A stretch of 5,208 nt of DNA from an uncultured Veillonella sp. (GTDB lineage Bacteria > Bacillota > Negativicutes > Veillonellales > Veillonellaceae), in the NCBI GenBank assembly GCA_934183145.1, contig CAKPSA010000084.1, positions 1 through 5,208 of the forward strand. Reading direction: 5' to 3'. The notes beneath the pieces were generated by a model that saw nothing but the letters and a program-made list of their open reading frames with translations, was not told the DNA's origin and did no database searches. The position numbers were made by a program, and so were the translations under genes. Below are positions 1 to 5,195 of this stretch, in pieces. The stretch's first letter is position 1, and each line of letters begins with the position of its first letter.

Positions 1-71
1 CCACATACACCTTGTACAGTACAGCCGCCTGGAGCTGCAGATTGTTCGCATTGATAACAGAACATGCTCAT
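1..71 (-). CDS. hcp: Hybrid cluster protein / hydroxylamine reductase Hcp, N-terminal fragment
   Basis: Only the first 23 codons are in the window; the gene continues past the left edge. The peptide begins MSMFCYQCEQ and ends CTVQGVC, which is the characteristic Hcp N-terminus. Cysteines 5, 8, 17 and 23 have the spacing C-x2-C-x8-C-x5-C. This is the pattern of the strict-anaerobe type of Hcp, which binds a [4Fe-4S] cluster, and not the wider spacing of the enterobacterial type with a [2Fe-2S] cluster. Members of the family are cytoplasmic Fe-S proteins with a hybrid Fe-S-O cluster; they reduce hydroxylamine in vitro and act as nitric oxide reductases or S-nitrosylating enzymes in nitrosative stress. 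The ATG at 71-69 is chosen because AAAGGAGG (87-80) lies 8 bases upstream; the second Met (codon 3) would be too far from it. The gene is divergent from a Crp/Fnr regulator, the usual arrangement for NO-responsive control of hcp. The hybrid-cluster ligands lie outside the window. Confidence 0.93.
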   Translation of the reverse strand, partial: MSMFCYQCEQSAAPGGCTVQGVC

Positions 72-79
72 TTAAAAAT

Positions 80-87
80 CCTCCTTT
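80..87 (-). promoter_or_regulatory. hcp ribosome binding site
   Basis: AAAGGAGG on the minus strand, 8 bases before the hcp ATG, is a near-perfect Shine-Dalgarno sequence. The right edge of the site touches the base of the hairpin at 87-103, so folding of the leader could affect ribosome access. Confidence 0.85.
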
Positions 88-103
88 GCGAGACTTCCTC
101 GCA
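87..103 (-). promoter_or_regulatory. Stem-loop in the hcp leader, abutting the Shine-Dalgarno
   Basis: Reading the minus strand, TGCGAG, a 5-base loop GAAGT, then CTCGCA form a perfect 6-bp GC-rich stem. Its 3' arm runs straight into AAGGAGG. The surrounding leader is AT-rich, so this hairpin stands out. It could stabilise the 5' end of the hcp mRNA or modulate translation. There is no U-tract after it, so it is not a terminator. The function is an inference. Confidence 0.45.
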
Positions 104-113
104 TTCAAGCTAG

Positions 114-119
114 ATAATA
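114..119 (-). promoter_or_regulatory. hcp: Candidate -10 element of the hcp promoter
   Basis: TATTAT on the minus strand matches the -10 consensus at five of six positions and would place the transcription start near 104-108, just before the leader hairpin. No good -35 element lies 17 bases upstream. That is typical of a promoter that needs an activator, and a dyad centred about 40 bases upstream of that start is present at 135-156. An alternative is TTGATA (152-147) with TATAGG (130-125) and a 16-base spacer, in which case the dyad would overlap the -35 and suggest repression. Confidence 0.35.
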
Positions 120-134
120 TCAAACCTATACATT

Positions 135-156
135 ACACTGATGAATTATCAAGTGT
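135..156. promoter_or_regulatory. Candidate Crp/Fnr-type operator
   Basis: Two nested inverted repeats lie here. ACACT (135-139) and AGTGT (152-156) are perfect complements separated by 12 bases. Inside them, TGAT (139-142) and ATCA (148-151) pair around a 5-base centre. The 22-bp span is the size of a Crp-family site, and TGAT/ATCA resembles an Fnr half-site, though Fnr sites normally have four central bases. The position upstream of hcp and the neighbouring Crp/Fnr gene make it a plausible target of that regulator. No binding is shown by the sequence itself. Confidence 0.4.
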
Positions 157-170
157 CTGATTGATTACAT

Positions 171-199
171 TTGAAAGTATAACGTAAAGGTGATACAAT
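171..199 (+). promoter_or_regulatory. Promoter P1 for the Crp/Fnr regulator
   Basis: TTGAAA (171-176), a 17-base spacer and TACAAT (194-199) match the vegetative sigma consensus at five of six positions in each box. TG at 191-192 gives an extended -10. The start site would be near 206, leaving a leader of about 137 bases before the regulator ATG. That leader contains the inverted repeats at 245-279 and a second promoter. Confidence 0.5.
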
Positions 200-244
200 T
201 TCTGTAGCTTGAGCAACAAATAAAAACTTTTTCAAATTTTTCCT

Positions 245-279
245 GACTCCCCTTGTGGAACAGGTGGGTCCTTTGACCC
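245..279 (+). repeat. Overlapping inverted repeats upstream of the regulator
   Basis: GGGTC (266-270) and GACCC (275-279) form a perfect 5-bp inverted repeat with a 4-base centre, overlapping the -35 box of promoter P2. The same GGGTC can instead pair with the upstream GACTCCCC (245-252), giving seven pairs including one G-U, with one mismatch. The two pairings exclude each other. The element could be an operator for autoregulation, or an RNA switch in transcripts from P1. No poly-U tract follows, so it is not a classical attenuator. Confidence 0.35.
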
Positions 280-301
280 TATTCTATTATTATACAATAA
301 T
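273..301 (+). promoter_or_regulatory. Promoter P2 for the Crp/Fnr regulator
   Basis: TTGACC (273-278), a 17-base spacer and AATAAT (296-301) each match the consensus at five of six positions. The start would be near 308, giving a leader of about 35 bases. The -35 box sits within the GGGTC/GACCC inverted repeat, so a protein bound there would block this promoter. Confidence 0.5.
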
Positions 302-342
302 CATTTAAAATTACTATAGACTTCGTCACACTGGAGGTACAT

Positions 343-1068
343 ATGAAACAAATACTCTCAAATGATATTATCAACCAATATCTACCTACTCTCATCAATT
401 GTCCTCTATTCAACAAATTAGGCGAGCCAGAACTAAGAGGCTATTTACATAACGCAAAGGTCATTGTCCATAGCTATAAAAAAAATGACTTCATCGCCCT
501 CTCTGGGGATCCTATGGAAGGCATCGGTGTTATCCTCGAAGGTAGTGCATTGCTTACACGGGAAAATGTAATGGGCCAACGGGTCATCATGGCTAACCTA
601 GAACAATCCGATATTTTTGGTGAAGCATTACTATTTAGTAAACAACCTTTATGGCCTGCTACTATTAAAGCTACAAAGGTAACTAAGATTATGTTTATCC
701 CACTCGAAACATTTATCGACACATTGCCGGATTGTCAACAATGCCAAACTAAAATCTTATCTAATTTATTAGAAGACTTGTCTGAAAAGGCTATTCTCTT
801 AACAAGAAAGGTTCATTACCTTACATTGAAAGGCATGCGAGAAAAGATTTTCGCGTACTTAACAGATATTTATAAGCGCCAACAATCTACAACAATTCAA
901 TTGCCGCATAACCGCGAGCAAATGGCAGAGGTGCTCAACGTATCACGTACAGCACTTAGTCGTGAACTTGGTCGCCTACGAGATGAAGGTATCATCGACA
1001 TTACAGGTCGCACGGTAACATTAAAAGATATTGATGGTATCGAAGAATTCGGTTTCAATAGTTTCTAA
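343..1068 (+). CDS. Crp/Fnr-family transcriptional regulator
   Basis: This 241-aa protein has the two-domain layout of the family. The N-terminal cupin-like sensor domain covers about residues 20-125, with FGEALLF at 92-98. A long dimerisation helix follows at about 130-165. The C-terminal winged helix-turn-helix includes NREQMAEVLNVSRTALSREL at 190-209. The Arg that holds the cAMP phosphate in Crp is not conserved (Trp-Pro-Ala-Thr at 104-107), so cAMP is unlikely as effector. The four-cysteine Fnr set is also absent; the only cysteines are C20, C131 and C134. The recognition helix has R202, S206 and R207 but Thr203 where Crp has the DNA-contacting Glu, so its site probably differs from TGTGA. 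GGAGG (333-337) lies 5 bases before the ATG. Divergence from hcp suggests an HcpR-like nitrosative-stress role, possibly through haem or thiols; that is inference. Transcription ends at the terminator at 1129-1163. Confidence 0.92.
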   Translation: MKQILSNDIINQYLPTLINCPLFNKLGEPELRGYLHNAKVIVHSYKKNDFIALSGDPMEGIGVILEGSALLTRENVMGQRVIMANLEQSDIFGEALLFSKQPLWPATIKATKVTKIMFIPLETFIDTLPDCQQCQTKILSNLLEDLSEKAILLTRKVHYLTLKGMREKIFAYLTDIYKRQQSTTIQLPHNREQMAEVLNVSRTALSRELGRLRDEGIIDITGRTVTLKDIDGIEEFGFNSF

Positions 1069-1136
1069 CATATAATCAAATCATCATTTCTAATAGATAA
1101 TATAATTATTCTTTCTAACATATAAGGAAAAAGGTC
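1062..1136 (+). repeat. Degenerate 25-bp tandem repeat, three units
   Basis: TTTCTAA starts at 1062, 1087 and 1112, exactly 25 bases apart. Units 1 and 3 share 14 identical bases (TTTCTAACATATAA), and units 1 and 2 agree at about 18 of 25 positions. The first unit contains the stop codon of the regulator gene; the third runs into the terminator. The DNA is very AT-rich, so part of the similarity may be chance. Confidence 0.45.
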
Positions 1137-1163
1137 TCCCTAGATCATCTAGGGAGACCTTTT
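1129..1163. terminator. Bidirectional intrinsic terminator
   Basis: A perfect 16-bp stem (1129-1144 with 1148-1163) with a TCA loop has the GC-rich core GGTCTCCCTAG and is flanked by A4-5 on the left and T4 on the right. It works in both directions. It lies between the plus-strand regulator (ending at 1068) and the convergent minus-strand gene (ending at 1189), and should terminate both. Confidence 0.92.
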
Positions 1164-1188
1164 ATAGTTTAATTGTTTTCTTTGGTCA

Positions 1189-3018
1189 TTAGAACCAATG
1201 AGATAAATCGAATTCTTCACCAATAGTTGCTTTCACATGCGCACGCCCTAAGTAAAGACCAAGCAATGTTAAGCTAATTTTAGACATTGGTGTATGATCA
1301 AATACATCCGCCAAATCTAACAGAACGGGAGAGATATCATCCATAATATCGCGTGCCTCTTGACCTCTAAAGGCAGTAGGTTTGCTCTTCATAAGTGCAA
1401 TGAGATCACGTTGAACCATGGAATCAGAAATGCGAGTTTGTCTAAAGAAACGTGGTGCTAAGGATTCGTCAACTAACGCCAATTTATAAAGATTGGAATT
1501 CAAGCTACGTACCACATAGCGTGGATCAACGCCATGACCATCGGTAGCACGGAATAGTTCCTCCTTGGAGAAACCACGATAGTTGAACACAAATGGATAA
1601 GAATTAGATAATACTTGAGCTAATGTAATTGGTTCGCGTTCCTCTTGTGTACAGCGTAAGTAGTCTAGCTGACGGTAGAAAGAATTGTTTTGAGGCAAAT
1701 CAGAAATGAATGGCTCAATATATTTTTCTACATAATGTTGGAAGTGAATCAATCCATAGTTATTAGAATTTCTAGAATATTGTAATAATAGGGTCAATGC
1801 CATGACTTGGAAATGACCTAGCGTTAAATGTGGCAATACGCGTAATGCATCAAAGGCTACAAGGTACGGCGTACTAGACTTAGGCGATTGTACTACATCT
1901 AGGAATGCACCTAAAGCAGCGGATTTCATCCACTCTGTATTCGTAGCGGCATAAGCCTTTTGCATACTCATCAGTGCTTCTTGAATAACAATATTATCTA
2001 AAAGCGCGTTAACTTCAGCTAACTTTGTAATATTAAGAGCGGCCAATGCATCTCTTGTAATGGATTCTACATAATGTTGTGTATCGCCATGTAATACACC
2101 AAAAGCATGAACAAATGGTGCAATCGCCAACTCAACACATTTATCTTCATGTGCCGCTTTAGCCCATTGCCCTGTAGGTACCTCTTCTTCAACCATACTA
2201 GCTGCCGCCAATTGTGCTTCTATTTCAGAAGCATCGAATAAGCGCGTTTCATCCAATACAGATGGTCCTTCTGATGTTTGTACCGCATCGGCACCACCAA
2301 TCATTTGTGTAGCCTCAATATTTTCTGCTTCATCAGCTTCAAAGGCTGCTACGGATTCACCCATAGCAATCGTATCCTCTACAGAATTAGCTCGATTGCG
2401 CAGTTCATCTGTAACGGCATCAAGAACAATAGTCTTATCCATCAAAGGAGTAACAATAGGTTCACCATTAGATAGTCTATCTTCTGAAACTACAGGCATT
2501 ACAATAGTTTCATCAATCCCCTGCTTTGTTGGAGCAGAATTTGTCTTCTCTTGCAAAACAGATTTCTCTTGAGTAGATTCGTCTGAAACAAATGTATTTT
2601 GAACAGTTTTCTGTTCGTCTACACCTAATTGACTTGGTTCTGACTCTGCATGACCTAAGGCTAATGAATATCCGGTATTTGAATTCTCCACATGTAATTG
2701 ATTGCCATCTCGACGATTATAAGATGTATCCTCATGGGCTACCATAGTTTCAGAATCACTATTTTCCTTATAATCCTCCATAATGGAAGCGGTATATACA
2801 TTAGTTCCACCTTCATGTGTAACCGTTACATCCCCTACCTTCGCTTCATTAACTGACTTTTCTTTATACTGTTTACTACCAGCCTTAGTAACAGCTCTAT
2901 CACTATGCTCATGTTTCGGTTGGCTTTCACCATCATTACGATTAAAAACAGCGTAACAAATAGCAAAAAATCCAAGCGCTACCACGGCTAATACAAAATA
3001 CGGTATTACGTTTGACAT
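1189..3018 (-). CDS. Membrane-anchored protein of unknown function with acidic threonine-motif linker
   Basis: I do not recognise a characterised function for this 609-aa protein. Residues 5-25 form one transmembrane helix without a signal-peptidase site. Positive residues follow it (R27, K35, R41, K45), so the rest is probably cytoplasmic. Residues 26-285 are a hydrophilic, acidic, probably disordered linker. It carries six similar motifs: SETMVA, DETIVM, DKTIVL, EDTIAM, EATQMI and DETRLF, centred on T91, T171, T196, T216, T237 and T258. Residues 290-609 are a compact, mostly helical domain ending in LTLLGLYLGRAHVK (583-596) and DLSHWF. From memory this part resembles the uncharacterised LPO_1073/Vpar_1526 family, which I could not verify. 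The start is set by AGGGGG, which overlaps the TAG stop of the UPF0340 gene and lies 6 bases before the ATG; the two genes are 9 bp apart and probably translationally coupled. Acidic threonine motifs with a hydrophobic +3 residue are typical of Ser/Thr-kinase sites and FHA ligands, so a scaffold role is possible but unproven. Transcription ends at 1129-1163. Confidence 0.85.
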   Translation of the reverse strand: MSNVIPYFVLAVVALGFFAICYAVFNRNDGESQPKHEHSDRAVTKAGSKQYKEKSVNEAKVGDVTVTHEGGTNVYTASIMEDYKENSDSETMVAHEDTSYNRRDGNQLHVENSNTGYSLALGHAESEPSQLGVDEQKTVQNTFVSDESTQEKSVLQEKTNSAPTKQGIDETIVMPVVSEDRLSNGEPIVTPLMDKTIVLDAVTDELRNRANSVEDTIAMGESVAAFEADEAENIEATQMIGGADAVQTSEGPSVLDETRLFDASEIEAQLAAASMVEEEVPTGQWAKAAHEDKCVELAIAPFVHAFGVLHGDTQHYVESITRDALAALNITKLAEVNALLDNIVIQEALMSMQKAYAATNTEWMKSAALGAFLDVVQSPKSSTPYLVAFDALRVLPHLTLGHFQVMALTLLLQYSRNSNNYGLIHFQHYVEKYIEPFISDLPQNNSFYRQLDYLRCTQEEREPITLAQVLSNSYPFVFNYRGFSKEELFRATDGHGVDPRYVVRSLNSNLYKLALVDESLAPRFFRQTRISDSMVQRDLIALMKSKPTAFRGQEARDIMDDISPVLLDLADVFDHTPMSKISLTLLGLYLGRAHVKATIGEEFDLSHWF

Positions 3019-3027
3019 ATTATCCCC

Positions 3028-3579
3028 CTACATCAACGCTTCATTATATGCAGCACGTTCACCGCCGATGCTCTTAGGACGAACACGACAAGCTGTCACA
3101 TGGGCACCACCAATTTCTTTAATGCTAAGGCGCACTGGGACAGTAACATGTTTCATATGCATGCCTATAAAAGTATCCCCAATATCGATACCTGCATCAG
3201 CTTTAATAAATTCAACCATCACGGGATCTTCAAAACGTTCATAAGCGGTCACAGCCATAGCTCCACCCGCATGACGTTGAGGCACTACATTAACCTCTTC
3301 CTCCCAGGTTACCGCACTACGTTCCATGACAAGAGCACGGTTAATATGTTCACAGCATTGAACAGCCAAATTAAGACCTTTGGCTTTAACCGCCGTATAT
3401 ATTTCATCAAACACAACCTGAGCCACATCAATGTGGGAGTCAGTGCCTATTTTCTTACCCATAACTTCGCTAGTGGAACATCCCACAACGAATAATTGAC
3501 CTTCTCGAACCTTTGCCAAATCTAGTAATTCAGCCATCGCTGTGCGCACTGACTGACGAATAGTTTCTACAGAAGTCAT
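3028..3579 (-). CDS. UPF0340 (YwlG-like, TIGR01440) family protein
   Basis: The 183-aa product is full length for the UPF0340/DUF436 family, to which Bacillus subtilis YwlG belongs. Family hallmarks are visible: VVGCSTSEVMGKKIG at 31-45, QCCEHINRALVMER at 74-87, GGAMAVTAY at 105-113 and DIGDTFIGMHMKHVTVPVR at 132-150. It has no signal peptide or membrane segment and is presumably cytoplasmic. The conserved GCSTSE loop and the CCEH cysteines look like a ligand or catalytic pocket, but the family's biochemical role is not established to my knowledge. A modest GAGG (3590-3587) lies 7 bases before the ATG. It is the first gene of a two-gene operon with the membrane-anchored 609-aa protein, whose Shine-Dalgarno overlaps this gene's stop codon. 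Confidence 0.88.
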   Translation of the reverse strand: MTSVETIRQSVRTAMAELLDLAKVREGQLFVVGCSTSEVMGKKIGTDSHIDVAQVVFDEIYTAVKAKGLNLAVQCCEHINRALVMERSAVTWEEEVNVVPQRHAGGAMAVTAYERFEDPVMVEFIKADAGIDIGDTFIGMHMKHVTVPVRLSIKEIGGAHVTACRVRPKSIGGERAAYNEALM

Positions 3580-3602
3580 GATATCGCCTCACTCACTTTG
3601 AA

Positions 3603-3631
3603 TGTATAAATCTATATGTATATTAACACAA
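3603..3631 (-). promoter_or_regulatory. Weak candidate promoter for the UPF0340 operon
   Basis: On the minus strand TTGTGT (3631-3626), a 17-base spacer and TATACA (3608-3603) lie in the right place for the operon. The -35 matches only three of six positions and the -10 four of six, so it is weak or needs an activator. A promoter is expected here because the fumarase terminator lies directly upstream. Confidence 0.3.
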
Positions 3632-3645
3632 AATAGACAGAATCG

Positions 3646-3661
3646 GTAGACTTTACTCTAC
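3646..3661. repeat. 16-bp inverted repeat upstream of the UPF0340 operon
   Basis: GTAGA (3646-3650) and TCTAC (3657-3661) pair perfectly around six bases. A second small inverted repeat, CACC/GGTG at 3661-3664 and 3670-3673, begins at its right edge. Lying just upstream of the candidate -35, this could be an activator or repressor site. It could also be chance in a 187-bp gap. Confidence 0.25.
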
Positions 3662-3718
3662 ACCTCCGTGGTGAACATTCCATGATAATCAACTATAAAT
3701 TAAAAATTGTGCATATAA

Positions 3719-3748
3719 AAAAGAGACTTGCCTAAGCAAGCCTCTTTT
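3719..3748 (-). terminator. Intrinsic terminator of the fumarase operon
   Basis: The arms 3719-3731 and 3736-3748 pair with one A-C mismatch and a 4-base loop. On the minus strand the hairpin contains GAGGCTTGC and GCAAGTCTC and is followed by a run of T. It lies 18 bases past the stop of the beta-subunit gene. Confidence 0.9.
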
Positions 3749-3766
3749 AATCACTCAACGGTGATA

Positions 3767-4327
3767 TTAGATTTTTCTGTAAGGTTTTTGGCCTTGTTCG
3801 TAGAAGTTGTTACCTTCAGTATCGCCAACTACGATGCAAGGGAAATCTTCAACTGTTAATTCAGCCAAAGCTTCTGGACCAAGTTCACCATAAGCAAGTA
3901 CTTCGTATTTTTTGATGGATTTTGCAATCAATGCTGCAGCGCCACCAACTGCTGCGAAGTATGTGCAACCATTTTTCTTCATGGATTCAACTACTGCTGG
4001 TTTACGGGAACCTTTACCGATCATGCCTTTGATACCTTGATCAAGCATTGTTGGTGTGTAAGCATCCATACGACCAGAAGTTGTAGGACCAGCGGAACCA
4101 ATTGGGTCACCAGGTTTTGCAGGTGTTGGGCCAAGGTAGTAAACGAATTTGTTAGTCCAATCGATTGGTAATTTTTCACCGCGTGCTAAAGCTTCAGTCA
4201 TAACTTTATGAGCAGCATCACGAGCGGAGTAAATTTTGCCAGTGATAAGAACGCTATCACCAACTTTTAATTTACGGGAAAACTCTTCATTATATTCTTC
4301 AGTATTAATGCGAATTGTTTCAGCCAT
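3767..4327 (-). CDS. fumB: Class I fumarate hydratase, beta subunit
   Basis: This is the C-terminal (beta) half of the two-subunit, [4Fe-4S]-dependent fumarase, which interconverts malate and fumarate. The 186-aa length is normal. It has the family block GPTPAKPGDPIGSAGPTTSG at 66-85 with T82 and R86 placed like the substrate-binding Thr and Arg of class I fumarases. It also has SARDAAH (34-40), with R35 a likely carboxylate ligand, GKG at 104-106, and CTYFAAVGGAAALIA at 121-135. AGGAGGT (4341-4335) lies 7 bases before the ATG, and the gene starts 19 bp after the alpha-subunit stop, so the two are made together. L-tartrate dehydratase and mesaconase share this fold; fumarase is favoured by context and conservation, but the sequence alone does not settle the substrate. 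The name follows the alpha/beta convention and does not refer to the E. coli FumB isoenzyme. Confidence 0.92.
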   Translation of the reverse strand: MAETIRINTEEYNEEFSRKLKVGDSVLITGKIYSARDAAHKVMTEALARGEKLPIDWTNKFVYYLGPTPAKPGDPIGSAGPTTSGRMDAYTPTMLDQGIKGMIGKGSRKPAVVESMKKNGCTYFAAVGGAAALIAKSIKKYEVLAYGELGPEALAELTVEDFPCIVVGDTEGNNFYEQGQKPYRKI

Positions 4328-4346
4328 TGTAATTACCTCCTACCGA

Positions 4347-5189
4347 TTAAAGTACTACGTGTTTATGACGAGCAGCATGACACATAATAGTAACAGCAAC
4401 AGGAAGGCCGGCGATGTGAGTAGCACCCCATTCGATGTTTACACCGATACAAGTTGTTGTGCCGCCCAATTGTGGACCGATACCAGTTTTGTTAACCATT
4501 TCCAAAATTTCTTCTTCCAATTTTGCGTATTCTGGATCTTTGTGAGGTACGCTAATATCGCGAAGTAAAGCTTTTTTGGACATAACAGCTGCTTGGTCCA
4601 TAGTACCACCGATACCTACGCCAAGTACGATTGGAGGGCATGGGTTAGGACCAGCATGTTTTACGATTTCAAGAACTGCATTTTTAACGCCTTCAACGCC
4701 ATCTGCAGGTACCAACATAGCTACGTCAGATTTGTTTTCAGAACCGAAACCTTTAAGTTCTACGTTGATTTCTACTTTATCGCCAGGAACGATATCGATG
4801 TAGATAATAGCTGGAGTGTTGTTTTGAGTATTTTTGCGGTTGAACAATGGTTCTGCTACAACGGATTTACGAAGGTAACCTTCTACATAACCTTGAGCAA
4901 CACCTTCATTGATAGCTTCTTTAAGGTCGCCACCAACGAAATGAACGTCTTGACCTACTTCTACGAATACCAATGTCATACCAGTATCTTGGCAGTATGG
5001 ACGATCTTCAGCATCAGCAATTTCTGCATTTTTGATGATTTGATCGAGAACGATGCAACCAACTGGAGACTCTTCTGTTTCACGGCCTTTTTTCAAGCCT
5101 TCATAGATGTCTTTTGGCAAGTGGTAAGCTGCGTCCATACACATTTGACGGACTGTTTTTGTGATTTCAGATACTTGAATCTCGCGCAA
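4347..5189 (-). CDS. fumA: Class I fumarate hydratase, alpha subunit
   Basis: The 280-aa alpha subunit carries the [4Fe-4S] cluster of the oxygen-sensitive class I fumarase. The likely cluster ligands are C66 in RPYCQDTG, C184 in NPCPPIVLG and C270 in MCHAARH. C247 in GGTTTCIGV lies where FumA-type enzymes have Val, so it is probably not a ligand. Further family marks are GVGIGGTMDQA at 190-200 and GIGPQLGGTTT at 236-246. In an anaerobe making succinate or propionate, the enzyme supplies fumarate to fumarate reductase; this role is inferred. The start is TTG at 5189-5187: GAGGAGGG lies 6 bases upstream, and an in-frame TGA at 5204-5202 rules out a longer protein. The next ATG, codon 17, would remove conserved N-terminal sequence. 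The promoter lies beyond the right edge. Related tartrate dehydratase alpha subunits are the main alternative. Confidence 0.93.
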   Translation of the reverse strand: MREIQVSEITKTVRQMCMDAAYHLPKDIYEGLKKGRETEESPVGCIVLDQIIKNAEIADAEDRPYCQDTGMTLVFVEVGQDVHFVGGDLKEAINEGVAQGYVEGYLRKSVVAEPLFNRKNTQNNTPAIIYIDIVPGDKVEINVELKGFGSENKSDVAMLVPADGVEGVKNAVLEIVKHAGPNPCPPIVLGVGIGGTMDQAAVMSKKALLRDISVPHKDPEYAKLEEEILEMVNKTGIGPQLGGTTTCIGVNIEWGATHIAGLPVAVTIMCHAARHKHVVL

Positions 5190-5195
5190 GATAAT

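Noticed and set aside
223..240. A/T runs in the region between hcp and the regulator as a terminator
   Set aside because: There is no GC-rich stem next to the T runs, and no gene ends there.
255..308. Possible leader peptide of 17 codons starting at GTG 255, with three Tyr codons in a row
   Set aside because: No ribosome binding site precedes the GTG, the start is not ATG, and the following hairpin has no U-tract, so an attenuation leader is not supported.
474..722. Minus-strand open frame of 82 codons inside the Crp/Fnr regulator gene
   Set aside because: It lies wholly opposite a well-supported gene, has no family resemblance and no clear ribosome binding site.
1129..1163. The long perfect palindrome as a mobile-element end or recombination site
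   Set aside because: A-run and T-run flanks, the GC-rich core and the position between convergent genes fit a bidirectional terminator, and no transposase or second copy is seen.
2278..2475. Plus-strand open frame opposite the acidic linker of the 609-aa protein
   Set aside because: It is the antisense of the low-complexity linker, and its composition is explained by that coding strand.
3100..3495. Plus-strand open frame of 131 codons opposite the UPF0340 gene
   Set aside because: The minus-strand frame has clear family motifs; this antisense frame has none and no Shine-Dalgarno or promoter.
4236..4803. Plus-strand open frames opposite the fumarase genes (4236-4568 and 4576-4803)
   Set aside because: These are shadows of the strongly conserved fumarase subunits, probably created by their codon bias.
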